Origin: Gracilariopsis chorda
Lineage: Eukaryota; Rhodophyta; Florideophyceae; Gracilariales; Gracilariaceae
Length of the DNA stretch: 64,000 bases
Reading direction: 5' to 3'
Assembly (NCBI GenBank): GCA_003194525.1
Contig: NBIV01000015.1
Span: forward strand, 248,001-312,000
The position numbers and the translations under genes are program-made. Positions 31,460-41,597 of the stretch are shown one piece after another (position 1 is the first letter of the stretch; each line of letters opens with the position of its first letter). Below the pieces are notes generated by a model, which was not told where the DNA came from, did no database searches, and was given only the letters and a program-made list of their open reading frames with translations.

Positions 31460-31918
31460 CCGTCGACTTCGAATCTGTCAACGGAAGATGATCCTAGCTT
31501 GTATGTCAACCCTCGCAGGGTACCGGCAGTCCCACTCGCTCACGCGAATCAAGCTACTCGTTTTTCCCGACCGGGATGGAGAGACACTGCACCACATCAC
31601 CTTCATCCACACCGTGTGGACACGCGTCTACGTCCGAACCCGGAACAGTTGATTTGCTTGTTATGTTACCTCTCAGGTCATAAAGCACCAGACTGTACAT
31701 TCCCACTTCGGGAGGGTTCGAAAATAATCGCGCAGTACGAAGCCTTGACTGCCGAACAGAAAGCTCGAGTGCCGAGTCGATGCTATGAGGAACAGAAGTT
31801 GCTTCGAGCTCACCTTGGTTCACAGATCTCTGGTTTTATGCCCTCGAACGGGGAACAGTCTGTTTCCCTCGAAGGGAGTGTTGCACCGCAATCGGTGGAG
31901 CCCGCCTCGAAAAACTAA
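31460..31918 (+). CDS. gag: element 1 Gag C-terminus with CCHC zinc knuckle
   Basis: In frame with the upstream gag after the TAG. It contains CLLCYLSGHKAPDC, a C-x2-C-x4-H-x4-C zinc knuckle for RNA binding, and ends at TAA 31916-31918. Translation would need readthrough of the TAG. The sequence GAAAAAC directly before the terminal stop, followed by a GC-rich CCCCTCCGGGG stem, could serve a -1 shift into the protease frame. Confidence 0.6.
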   Translation, partial: PSTSNLSTEDDPSLYVNPRRVPAVPLAHANQATRFSRPGWRDTAPHHLHPHRVDTRLRPNPEQLICLLCYLSGHKAPDCTFPLREGSKIIAQYEALTAEQKARVPSRCYEEQKLLRAHLGSQISGFMPSNGEQSVSLEGSVAPQSVEPASKN

Positions 31919-31962
31919 TCTCGGGAGTTTCCCCTCCGGGGGGGGCGTCTTTCGAGCCGAAG

Positions 31963-33018
31963 TTGAAGACGCCCGAGGCGTTACAGCTTCGCTTCCCATC
32001 ATTGGTCAAGATCCTTTCAAGGAAAGCGGCTACCTCCGACGCGGATTCTGAACACTTTGGTGTTTTACGTCGCCCGTGGATACGGTCCCGTAATCTCCGT
32101 ATTCCGGAAAGAGTCATGGTTATGGCCAAGCGAAACTATAAAGTTTACGCTGATTACGGCCTTTCCAACCAGTGTATGGTTCAACAGTTATCTGTCCTGG
32201 ACACAGGAGCTGCGCCGAATCTTATCCATTTGGATCTCTAACCACCCGCTCTTCGGGAACTTATTCGTCATGGTCCAGGTTTGGATATCGCGGATGCGAA
32301 CAACAATCCGTTGCGCACGGTTGGTAACGTTTTCCTTTGTGTAAGGATTGGTACCATCTTGGTTCAATTGGACTTTACTGTTTGCGAAGGACTCGCCGCA
32401 CCGGTTATACTCGTTTGTGATTTTTTTGATCGATTCATCAAAGCATTTCGACCTCGGATGAATACTGTTGAACTGGAAAAAGGTTCTACTGTTCCGATTG
32501 TCCGGAAGCCTTTGATGTCCGCCACGCGGAAGCGTGTACCGTTACTGGCTGCTCAGGAAGTTCCAAACATGGATACGGTATCAACTAAGCGTCGCGTTGC
32601 GAAATCAATCGCCATTGCGCCGGAAACCCAGGTGTGGGTAGCAATCCTAACCAAGCAGCATGGTACGCAGGTTTTTCAGCCCCTGGCTTCTCTCTACGAG
32701 ACACCACAACTCGCTCTAGCGATTAGCGTTGTTTCCGCAGAACCGGATAAACCCTTCTGGGTACTGGTTGCTAACTTTGGCAAAACCACTCAGTCGTTAG
32801 TCGAAAACCAAGTACTGGGTTCAGTTCTTCCACACCCGCAAGCGGTCGTCCCGGTTAAGTTACCTATCGCTGAGGTTCTTGGGATAACAGATCCTAAGAA
32901 CGGGGAGGAAACCGCTCAATTCGGTGAAGCTGATGAACAACAACCTCGCGAGGTGAATTCGGGTACTGCACCCCTCGAAACCTCAGAAGTTCAGCTACCA
33001 CCTGGTACAGAACAGTAA
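31963..33018 (+). pseudogene. pol: element 1 aspartic protease and pol N-terminus
   Basis: It lies in the -1 frame relative to gag; the frame is already open upstream across the gag stop. The protease active site is LSVLDTGAAPNLI (about 32190-32230), with a C-terminal flap partner VILVCDFFDRFI. An in-frame TAA at 32239-32241 splits the protease and another at 33016-33018 separates it from RT. The stretch between protease and RT is long and variable, with no recognised domain. Confidence 0.7.
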
Positions 33019-33048
33019 GATCCTGTCGAGGAATTAGCGAAATTTGAC

Positions 33049-34662
33049 TTGACTTATGTCCCAGAATCCCATCGGGAGAAGCTCAGGGATATGCTGTCAG
33101 AGTTCACTCCCATGTGGGACGGTTCCTTGGGAAGGATAGGAATTAGAGAGCATCGAATTGATCTCCTTCCGAATACTCGGCCGATTTCACAACACCCTTA
33201 CAGGGCTGGACCGAAAGCTCAGGAAGAAGAGAAATCTCAAGTTGAGAAGATGATACGCCCTGGCGTTATTGAACCAACCCAGTCTGCTTGGGCATCGCCA
33301 GTTGTGCTAGTTCCGAAACCGGATGGTTCGTGGCGCTTTTGTATCGATTACCGGCGCCTCAATTCGGTCACGGTTAAGGATGTTTATCCTATTCCAAGAA
33401 TGGATGAATACATCGACTCCCTTGGGGATGCTACTGTGTTCACTACCCTCGATGCGAATTGGGGTTATTGGCAAGTTCCCATCAGGAAAGAGGACCGAGA
33501 TAAGACGGCTTTCGTATGTCATCATGGATTGTTCCGATTTCGGAGAATGCCTTTCGGGCTTACGAACGCTCCTGCTACCTTTCAAAGGGCAATCGACATA
33601 CTGCTAGCTCCATTCAAATGGAAAACGTGTCTTGTTTACCTCGACGATATAATCGTTTTCTCCAATCACTTTGATGAGCACTTATCCCACGTTCGGGAAG
33701 TAATGAAGGTACTGCGCGAAGCAGGTATAACTCTGAAACTCAAAAAATGTGAGTTCTTTACCGAATCGGTGAAATATCTGGGTCATATCATCCGTCCCGG
33801 AAAGCTTTTGATCGATCAAGTGAGAGTCAATTCCTTGAAGGAAGCGAAGCACCCAACTACTCAGACTGAGCTGCGTTCCTTTCTAGGATTGTGTAACGTG
33901 TACCGTCGTTTCGTTCCGAACTTTGCGGAGATTGCTACACCTTTGAACAGGTTACTGACCAAAGGTCAACCATTCAAACTGGACCCTTTCGGGGACGCAG
34001 AGTCATCCGCTTTCACGGAATTGGTGAACGCCGTGACTTCCCCACCGATTTTGGCATTACCCACTCTGGGTCTTCTATATGGAGTCTATACCGACGCTAG
34101 TGCTAACCAAATTGGTTGTGCGTTGTTTCAAACCAATGAAGATTGTGAACGACACCCCATCGGGTTCTGGTCGCGATCTCTAGACGTGCATGAACGTAAT
34201 TATTCCGTCTCAGAGAAGGACTATCTCGCCGTTGTGTGGGCATTCTCTACTCTACGACCCTATTTGATGGGTGCTCACTTTACCGTACATACGGACCATT
34301 CCTGCCTCCGTTGGCTTATGGAAATTACCGAACCGTCGGGCCGGTTGATTCGTTGGCGTCTCCGACTGTCGGAATTTTATTTCCATATCCTGTACAGGAA
34401 GGGTACCCTGAACACTCAGGCGGATGCGTTATCCCGTTTGGGAACCAATTCTGAAGCACTGCCGACTACGGACTTGGACATACCATGTTTTATGGCGGAA
34501 GACTTGGATGACGGAGCCGAAATCCTTTTGGATGAAATATGTGACGACATTCTCTTCACGAGAGATGTAGAACCACCTATTGGTTCTTTTATACCCATTA
34601 CTACCGAGGAGTTAATACGTGAGCAACAGACAGATCCGTTCCGTACTCAGATCCGTACTCGC
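33049..34662 (+). pseudogene. pol: element 1 reverse transcriptase/RNase H, cut by LTR-B
   Basis: RT motifs (numbered from 33049): WASPVVLVPKPDGSWRFCIDYRRLN (81-105, given here split: WASPVVLVPK, PDGSWRFCIDYRRLN), TTLDANWGYWQVP with D135, MPFGLTNAPATFQ and YLDDIIVFS (197-205, catalytic D199/D200). RNase H: YTDASANQIGCALF (D349), SVSEKDYLAVVWAF (E389) and VHTDHSCLRWL (D416), then HILYRKGTLNTQADALSR. It copies element RNA into DNA. The frame is open over this part, then is interrupted at 34663 by LTR-B; it resumes in the same frame at 35581 if one CTCGC duplication is discounted. Confidence 0.92.
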
Positions 34663-35575
34663 TGTGGTGCAATCCCGGTGTGGGAAAGGCACCCAAGGCA
34701 GCTCGAAGCCTTGCTCTCTTGGAGAGGTAGGCCCAGCTGGGTAGAGCCCTCCGTGTCCCGTATGAAGGGTGTAACTCCGTCGGGAGCCTGGATGTACCTC
34801 GGAGGTTTAGGGGTTAGAACGGGTCGTAACCACGGCTGGTACGGAAGTAGCCTGCGAGCAGGGGAACAAAAGAGGGAAAGGGACCACCCGACGGGGGCGT
34901 GCGGAAAGCAGAAACAGACCCCGGAGGGGAATGCCGATACACACACACGAACACGCACCGCGCGGCGGTTAGGGGATATGAGGGGAAGAGATTGTCTCAC
35001 AGTCTCACGACACACGTCGGGAATATCAATACCCAAAACTGGGGCGGAGATAGGGCCTGTACAGGCGGTCACACGACAACAATGAATACCACGAGTGGTC
35101 ACAACTCACTGGGTACGACGAGCACGGTCTCCTCGGTGGTGCGAGTCGGGTGAAACTACCGGGCAAGCGGTGTACCTCCGCGAGGAGTTAGACACTTTGC
35201 ATGGCGAATAGAGTCAGAGCCGAACTCTCTCTTCTTTTCTTGGTGAGCTCGCCGTCGTGCGGCCGACGCTCAAGTACTAGCTCAGTGCAGTACAGTAAGT
35301 AGTGCACTAGCCTAAGTAAAATTAACCCCTAAACTACACTAAAATAAGTAGCCGTTTTGGGCCTCCTGGCAAGGGCTGTAGCCACGTGTCCACCACCTTT
35401 GCCAGGCAAGTACCACAAAATATGAATGTTCCCATAACCACCCTGGGTAACCCGACCGCTAATTAGCCCGGTAAACGGGGGCTAACATTCATGCATCCCG
35501 CTTCATCGCTCGCACCGAGTACACCTCAGATATGAGTTTCACCATCGCCCGTACGCGGGAATGTATTGCACTACA
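34663..35575 (-). repeat. solo LTR-B (copy 1) inserted in element 1 pol
   Basis: 913 bp, TGTGGTGCAAT...ATTGCACTACA, so it has TG...CA ends with 11-bp imperfect inverted termini. CTCGC at 34658-34662 and again at 35576-35580 is a 5-bp target duplication. It is the same sequence as the 3' LTR of element 2 (58734-59646), which fixes its orientation as minus. No internal region is present, so it is a solo LTR. Copy-specific differences include GTAACCACGGCTGGTAC and an AGCAGGGG variant. Confidence 0.88.
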
Positions 35576-35580
35576 CTCGC

Positions 35581-37317
35581 CTCAATGGAGGATGTCAGAT
35601 ACCGTTTTCGGCTAGCGATCAAGGCTACCTTGTCAGGTTTCTTAACTCCAACCCAAAAATCGTGGTGCCTCACTCGCTACAGCAGCGAATTCTTCACTTG
35701 TCACATTATGTGAAGGTTGGCGCTCATCCTGGTGGAAGAAAACTGTATCTCACATTGAGAAGGGATTTCTACTGGCCAGCTATGGCATTCGACTGCTACG
35801 CGGTGCGCCGTTCCTGTACAGGATGTGCGAAGAATGACGTTAAGCTACGCAAATACTCTAAAGAGTTAACGTTATTCCCTGCCAGGGCACCGTTGGAATT
35901 TGTGGCCATCGATCTCCTCGGAGAACTGATTAGAACTCCCCGTGGGAATCGGTACCTATTGGTAATCACACACCGATTCTCCAAATTGGTTCGGACAGTT
36001 CCGCTCAAGCGGATTACGGCAAGTATTGTTGCGAAGGCGTTCGTCACCCATTAGGTATTCGTTTATGGAGCACCCGTACAGGTGCTTTCCGATAACGGAC
36101 CTCAATTCACGTCGAAGTTCTTTCAAGACGTTTGCCGTATCCTGGATATAAGGAATCTGTTTGTAACAACGTACCACCCTCAGGGTAATGGTCAGGTTGA
36201 AAGGTTTAACCGAACGATGCTTAACGCATTACGGTACTACGTCGCGGATCACCCCAAGGATTGGGACCTGTACACAGACGCAATCACATATGCGTACAAT
36301 ACCCAAGTGCATAGGGTTACGTCTTTATCACCATTCGAACTGGTACTTTCGCTTATACCGCCGCCAGTTTCTATCGAGGCACAGCGAACACTGGCAACTT
36401 ACCCTTCGCCGGGTTTCTATCGCAACTCCTGGAAAGGATGGCTAAAGAAGATGGTTCCGGTTGCACGGAAAGCTATGGCAAAGGCGCAAAACGCTTTCAA
36501 GCGTAACTTCGATCAGAAGATTCGGAGACCTCTACCAGAAATTTGGGCGAACGATTTTGTTTTCCTTCGAAAGAAATACTACAATTCTCAGAAGGAAGGT
36601 CGCCATAAGCTTTCTCCAACCGTGGATGGACCGTACCGTGTGGTATCAGTCGCACAGGACACTGTCGTGTTGGACATTAATTCTCAACACGAGAGGATAT
36701 CACGCGACCGCGTTACTCGGGCACCCAATCCAAATCTGGAAGTGTTGAACTCACCTACAACCCTTTCAGGGAATGCTGAAACGGTTGACCAGCCTTCTGG
36801 TAATGGACAGTGGCGTCCGGCAATTCATCCGCACCCAGATCGCGGACTAACTGATCTGCCGCCTACCGCTTCCAACAATGACAATGCTGACCCGCTACAC
36901 CCCGAACGGGTTCGCCACAACGACTCTCAGGGAGTAAACCCCCCACAGGAGGTTGTCAGCAGACCCCTGGCTCCGACTAAGGAGGGGGAGGAGAATACCG
37001 TTTCGGTTTCGGCGTCGCCCGTTGCAACCGATGGTAACGCTCCTGCCGAAGAGACAGTTGTCCCTACTGGGAATTCGCTGCAAACTTGCGCATCACGCGA
37101 TGGCACCGCAGAACTGGTAAGGAATAACGTCAGAAGCGATGAAAACAGTCCTGCAAAGGATGATGAACAGAACGACGAAACAAACCAATCTGGTAACCTG
37201 TCAAGTGATACTTCTCGCATTCGCGATTGTGCTACTGCGTCACCGAAGAAGACGGTCTCCGAAGACCCGAATCAGGTAGTGTCTGCCGACCCGCACGCGG
37301 GAGAACTCGATGGCTAG
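35581..37317 (+). pseudogene. pol: element 1 integrase, copy 1
   Basis: An HHCC zinc-binding domain (HLSHYVKVGAH ... CTGCAKND) is followed by a DDE core: first Asp in FVAIDLLGE, second in VLSDNGPQF, Glu in NGQVERFNRTM, with D-x35-E spacing. A C-terminal domain (KKYYNSQKEGRHKLSP, GPYRVVSV) and a long polar tail follow. A TAG at 36052-36054 lies in frame between the first and second catalytic Asp; the frame continues on both sides. The same TAG is in all four copies, so it predates the amplification. Confidence 0.88.
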
Positions 37318-37936
37318 GAAGGGGATCCAGCTTGGAACGACGTCTGGAACTGGGAGTAAGAGAACTCTGAAGGAGATGCGAAACCATGATTTGTGGACAA
37401 TTGGACCGTGAAGGACCCGCTCAGGGTGTGCATTACGTCATAACGTGGTGGCGTGCACTCGCGCTTGCGATATGAATAGCGCTCCGTGACTCCCTGCCGG
37501 GAACGGACAAACCCTAGACGGGCACGTGCCAGAGATGTGGCGCGAAAGAAAACCTTCCGGCCAATCGGATATTTCGGAAAATTCCCCGTGCACCGGCGGT
37601 CCGCCGCCCTTGCACAGGGAGTTTCAAAGAGGTGCAACACCGTCAGAACGGTCTTCCCGCTGAAGCAGTTCATCGCCTGAATTGTCGAAGCTACCGTTCG
37701 TTGGTTAGGACTCCGTCACGGAAGAAACAATACTTCCTGGACTCAGGAAAGCGAGACCTTTTGAGTGAACCCATTTGGGTAACGTTTGCTCTCCGCTAAC
37801 AGAAATTATGCCTTCTCCGTCACGACGGATACTGCACATTCACCGTGGTGAGTGACGCGCTTCCAAGACCGGAATATTGCCGCCAGGCACTCTGAGGCTA
37901 GCCACAGTGGTTCTATTGCCTCTCCCTTCGCCAGAG
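37318..37936 (+). other. spacer between integrase and chromodomain ORF
   Basis: About 620 bp without a recognised domain. Equivalent spacers recur in copies 2-4 and, shorter, in element 2. Confidence 0.45.
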
Positions 37937-38176
37937 ATGGCACGGGAAAGTTCCAAACTGGATTTCTACCACATGGAGTTCGTGGTTGAACGCATTGTGC
38001 CTCATAAAGTTAACCCAGAGGGTGAGTGGTTCTATCAAATCCGTTGGTACGGATACTCTCCCGAGGAGGATACGTTGGAGCCAGTCAAGCACCTCTCGAG
38101 GTCTAAGATCATATCCTATCACCGATGGATGCGGTTGGCTCTACCTCCAAATTTGGATGAAGCACTAGTTGGCTAA
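37937..38176 (+). CDS. free-standing chromodomain protein, copy 1
   Basis: A 79-residue frame from an ATG at 37937 that aligns with the ATG of the element 2 counterpart. The chromodomain is clear: FVVERIVPHKVNPEGEWFYQ, then IRWYGYSPEEDTLEPVKHLS. Aromatic-cage positions include F, W and Y at the expected sites; the usual DTWEP is DTLEP here. In chromoviruses this domain is normally fused to integrase and guides insertion to marked chromatin. Here it sits in another frame, about 0.6 kb downstream. Confidence 0.8.
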   Translation: MARESSKLDFYHMEFVVERIVPHKVNPEGEWFYQIRWYGYSPEEDTLEPVKHLSRSKIISYHRWMRLALPPNLDEALVG

Positions 38177-38496
38177 TCAGAATCCGGAAACACTACGTGA
38201 CCACGATGGTCGTTCTTGGGGAGACTCTCGCTACTGCGACCCATGTTGGAAGGGGAAACAAGAAGGGGAATACCGGAAACGGTTGAGAACAACAAACCGG
38301 AAACGGTTCAGAGCGAGATACCAGAAACGGTTACAGAAGCAGGGATAGTGAAGAAATTGGATCCTGGAATAGGAAGAATGAAGTGGAAAGAAGATCTCAG
38401 AAGAGAAGAAGAAGAAGCGAAGAATTACCACTAGCTGGTTGTACTAATTCACAAGTCTATCTGTCTACCGCAAGGGTCGCCGTCACCATCAATTGG
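38177..38496. other. spacer between chromodomain and antisense ORF
   Basis: It includes three spaced GGAAACGGTT-type repeats (38276-38335, one variant) and a GAAGAAGAAGAAGC tract. No gene is supported. Confidence 0.4.
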
Positions 38497-40312
38497 TTAG
38501 CCACCCGTACTGGGTCCGGCTCCGGATGAGGCTCCCGCTCCGCTGGGCGGATTGGTTGGACCTACACCAAAGTTGGCGGCGAGCGCCACCATCTGGTCGA
38601 TATCCGTCATCGCCGGGGGGAGCGGGACCTGGAACCTTTGCAAGGTTTGTCGAAGAGTCGCAGCTTGCGGCGTCAATACCGGCCCCGGTTGTGAAAGAAC
38701 ATTCCAGCCCGTTGGAGCTTGAGAACCTGCTACAGGTGTTGTTTCGGTCCCGCCGACAGCTATCCCACCAGGTGGTACGGCCACGAGCGGCGCAGACGAC
38801 CCAATGGGTAATTCAGGCTCCTCCGTCACTGTCGGATCATCCCAATCCACCAGAGGCTGGTACTAATCGTGGAACACGAACCCTCGCGGGTGACCTACGG
38901 GAACCGAGATCGGTTGGCTTAACATCCCCATGGCATGAGCTTGGGAAACAACGCTACCCTCCGAAGGGTCATAGTACACGAAGTTCACAGCCCTGGGATG
39001 CCTGTGACCCGGTGAATGGTCCACGCCCGTGGAGTTGCCTACCCCTTCGGGTTGATGAGTCCAGGGGACCAATTCCCAGTTGAGATTGTCAATGACCTCC
39101 AAAATAGAATGGACTTCAGCGACATTCGCTTCAGATCCCAATGGGATAGATAGGTCCAGATGACGGATGACAGCCCGAAGGAACGGGGGAATATACCAGA
39201 TTCGGTAGTGTCGATACGCATCCTGAAGGAGATGTACCGCTACGCGGGCTGCCCATTCCGCTGCAACGAGAGACCAGTATCCAGACTGTGGATCGTTGAT
39301 CAAATGAGACCCTACATAGTATATGCATGGGGGAAGCTCAGCGTAACACCCACGGGGTACTTCAACTTTGGCCCACCAATGTGGTAAAGAGGCGAAGCTA
39401 GAGGCCCGAGTTGCGGTACGGAGTCGTTCGGCTTCCACATGTGTATACGGAATCAACAGCGCGAATCGGGAACGTGCTTTTCGCTCGTAGCGAACGACGC
39501 GCTCGAAGTCCCGCTGAACCGGTGAGTGCGGTATGTATCGGAATTCGGCCCTGATCAGGGGACGGCTCCACAGCAGCATATCGCGTGGCATATACAGTCC
39601 GTTACCCCGGAAGTTCTCGGCAGGAAAAGTTGATAACGCTTGTCCATAGGAGACCTCACCGTAGGTTCGGTAATACGAGACGTCGTAGTGTATTCCCGGA
39701 GGGACAATGTGTTCATTCCGAGTTCGGTTCACACGCATGTACGCGAGACGCGTCATCGCTGCGCGAGCGGCATCCAGGCTCTCTCCGCGATGGCGGAAAA
39801 TGTCTTGAGGATCAACCGCAATGCGGGCTCGCCAGTCCCCGGAGTCTACAAGGGCACGCGGAATCCCGCCAGGGAGCATGCCATCCTCGACATAGGAATC
39901 GATGAGTTCTTCATCCCTCACCGCCGTGGGATGGAGCCACGCGGCCCGGGAAAAGATGAGCGGATCCATTGATGGACTTCTCGCGTCAAGCGATTCTTTG
40001 GCAATCCACCCTCGCGGGTTCGCTGTCAATGGCATTGCCTGCTCAGAATTCCCAGCGACGGCGGCGACATCTAACTGTGGAGCTACAGAACCACCCGGTG
40101 TCGGGGAGAGGATTGGAAGGAAACCCAGGAGGGTCGTCAGTGAGAGGGGCTTGTGAGGAGGAACTCCCTAAGGGATTGGTATGGAACGGCTGCAGTCCTG
40201 AGACAAGAGAGTGTCCGTGGGCAGATTTGTGTATATCCGGAGGCGGAAGATGCTCGGAAGACGAGGAAGGCGGTTGGTGCATGTGCTGAACCGAGATGTC
40301 CGATGAGCCCAT
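38497..40312 (-). pseudogene. antisense ORF (aORF) of element 1, copy 1
   Basis: It is encoded opposite to gag-pol between the chromodomain and the 3' LTR. The main frame runs 40035-38863 (390 residues). A TAG there separates it from the same-frame C-terminal part, 38850-38497. The N-terminal Pro/Ser-rich part (40312 or 40282 to about 40130) is in another frame, so one frameshift is needed. The whole aligns with the intact 571-residue aORF of element 2; shared motifs are YRTYGEVSY, LRAEFRY, FERKARSRF, LPHWW, VPRGC-AE-PPC and PLGSEANV. No known domain or catalytic pattern is recognised. Antisense extra ORFs of unknown role occur in some plant gypsy elements. Function is unknown. Confidence 0.75.
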
Positions 40313-40326
40313 GATGGGAGTCGTAC

Positions 40327-40351
40327 TATATATACGCTTTCGCGTCACGTG
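40327..40351 (-). promoter_or_regulatory. putative aORF promoter: CACGTG box and TATA box
   Basis: On the minus strand, CACGTG (40346-40351) precedes TATATATA (40327-40334) at the start of the aORF. A start site 25-30 bp downstream of the TATA box would favour the ATG at 40282 over that at 40312. The arrangement is repeated in copies 2-4. Confidence 0.5.
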
Positions 40352-40379
40352 AAATCCCGCGTCGCGGTGTGGCTTTCCC

Positions 40380-40397
40380 GGCTAAAGGAGGGGGAGA
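40380..40397 (+). promoter_or_regulatory. polypurine tract of element 1
   Basis: GGCTAAAGGAGGGGGAGA ends exactly at the LTR-A start TGTGGAGC. It would prime plus-strand DNA synthesis. Confidence 0.75.
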
Positions 40398-40679
40398 TGT
40401 GGAGCAACGCTTTCTCGTCGGTTGGGAGTTGTTCCTATTCATAGGAGTATCCACTGGTGGATTGGTTCGATACCTCATTTATGAGTTGATCCCTCGCGGG
40501 ATAGCGATGAGGTGGCAGTTGAGGGACCTGGACAGGTATTACTAGTGGTATTCTGGTGACAGATGGTACGCTGTACGCGTGTGGTAATTTCGGTTCCAAT
40601 TTTGGATATTTAATTCTATGGTTATCGCCACTTGTGGCCCAGAAAGTGGGAACTCCACGTGTATGGACCTCAAGAGGTG
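40398..40679 (+). repeat. 3' LTR-A fragment, copy 1
   Basis: Matches 28688-28969 and stops at AAGAGGTG, where LTR-B begins. Confidence 0.88.
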
Positions 40680-41592
40680 TGTGGTGCAATCCCGGTGTGG
40701 GAAAGGCACCCAAGGCAGCTCGAAGCCTTGCTCTCTTGGAGAGGTAGGCCCAGCTGGGTAGAGCCCTCCGTGTCCCGTATGACGGGTGTAACTCCGTCGG
40801 GAGCCTGGATGTACCTCGGAGGTTTAGGGGTAAGAACGGGTCGGAACCACGGCTGGTCCGGAAGTAGCCTGCGAACAGGGGAACAAAAGAGGGAAAGGGA
40901 CCACCCGACGGGGGCGTGCGGAAAGCGGGAACAGACCCCGGAGGGGGGTGCCGATACACACACACAAACACGCACCGCGCGGCGGTTAGGGGATATGAGG
41001 GGAAGAGATTGTCTCACGGTCTCACGACACACGTCGGGAATATCAATACCCAAAACTGGGGCGGAGATAGGGCCTGTACGGGCGGTCACACGACAACAAT
41101 GAATACCACGAGTGGTCACAACCGCCTGGGTACGACGAGCACGGTCTCCTCGGTGGTGCCAGTCGGGTGAAACTACCGGGCAAGCGGTGTACCTCCGCGA
41201 GGAGTTAGACACTTTGCATGGCGAATAGAGTCAGAGCCGAACTCTCTCTTCTTTTCTTGGTGAGCTCGCCGTCGTGCGGCCGACGCTCAAGTACTAGCTC
41301 AGTGCAGTACAGTAGGTAGTGCACTAGCCTAAGTAAAATTAACTCCTAAACTACACTAAAATAAGTAGCCGTTTTGGGCCTCCTGGCAAGGGCTGTAGCC
41401 ACGTGTCCACCACCTTTGCCAGGCAAGTACCACAAAATATGAATGTTCCCATAACCACCCTGGGTAACCCGACCGCTAATTAGCCCGGTAAACGGGGGCT
41501 AACATTCATGCATCCCGCTTCATCGCTCGCACCGAGTACACCTCAGATATGAGTTTCACCATCGCCCGTACGCGGGAATGTATTGCACTACA
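40680..41592 (-). repeat. LTR-B copy 2 (recombinant junction)
   Basis: 913 bp. Left flank is LTR-A (AAGAGGTG) and right flank is pol (CTCGC), so it lacks matching target duplications, as expected for a crossover product. It is nearly identical to LTR-B copy 3. Confidence 0.88.
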
Positions 41593-41597
41593 CTCGC

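Larger units (their letters stand above)
35576..40679 (+). repeat. tandem segment copy 1 (integrase to LTR-A fragment)
   Basis: The first of four near-identical 5.1-kb segments, each bounded by 913-bp LTR-B copies. It carries the integrase, chromodomain, antisense ORF, polypurine tract and 282 bp of LTR-A. Confidence 0.9.

Noticed and set aside
38216-38434. A 72-codon frame with PETV-type repeats beyond the chromodomain
   Set aside because: The repeats come from short DNA repeats (GGAAACGGTT). No counterpart is seen in element 2.
38493-39083. A 196-codon + strand frame opposite the aORF
   Set aside because: It overlaps the aORF antisense, and no counterpart was recognised in element 2, where the aORF itself is conserved. 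The shadow frame is not supported.
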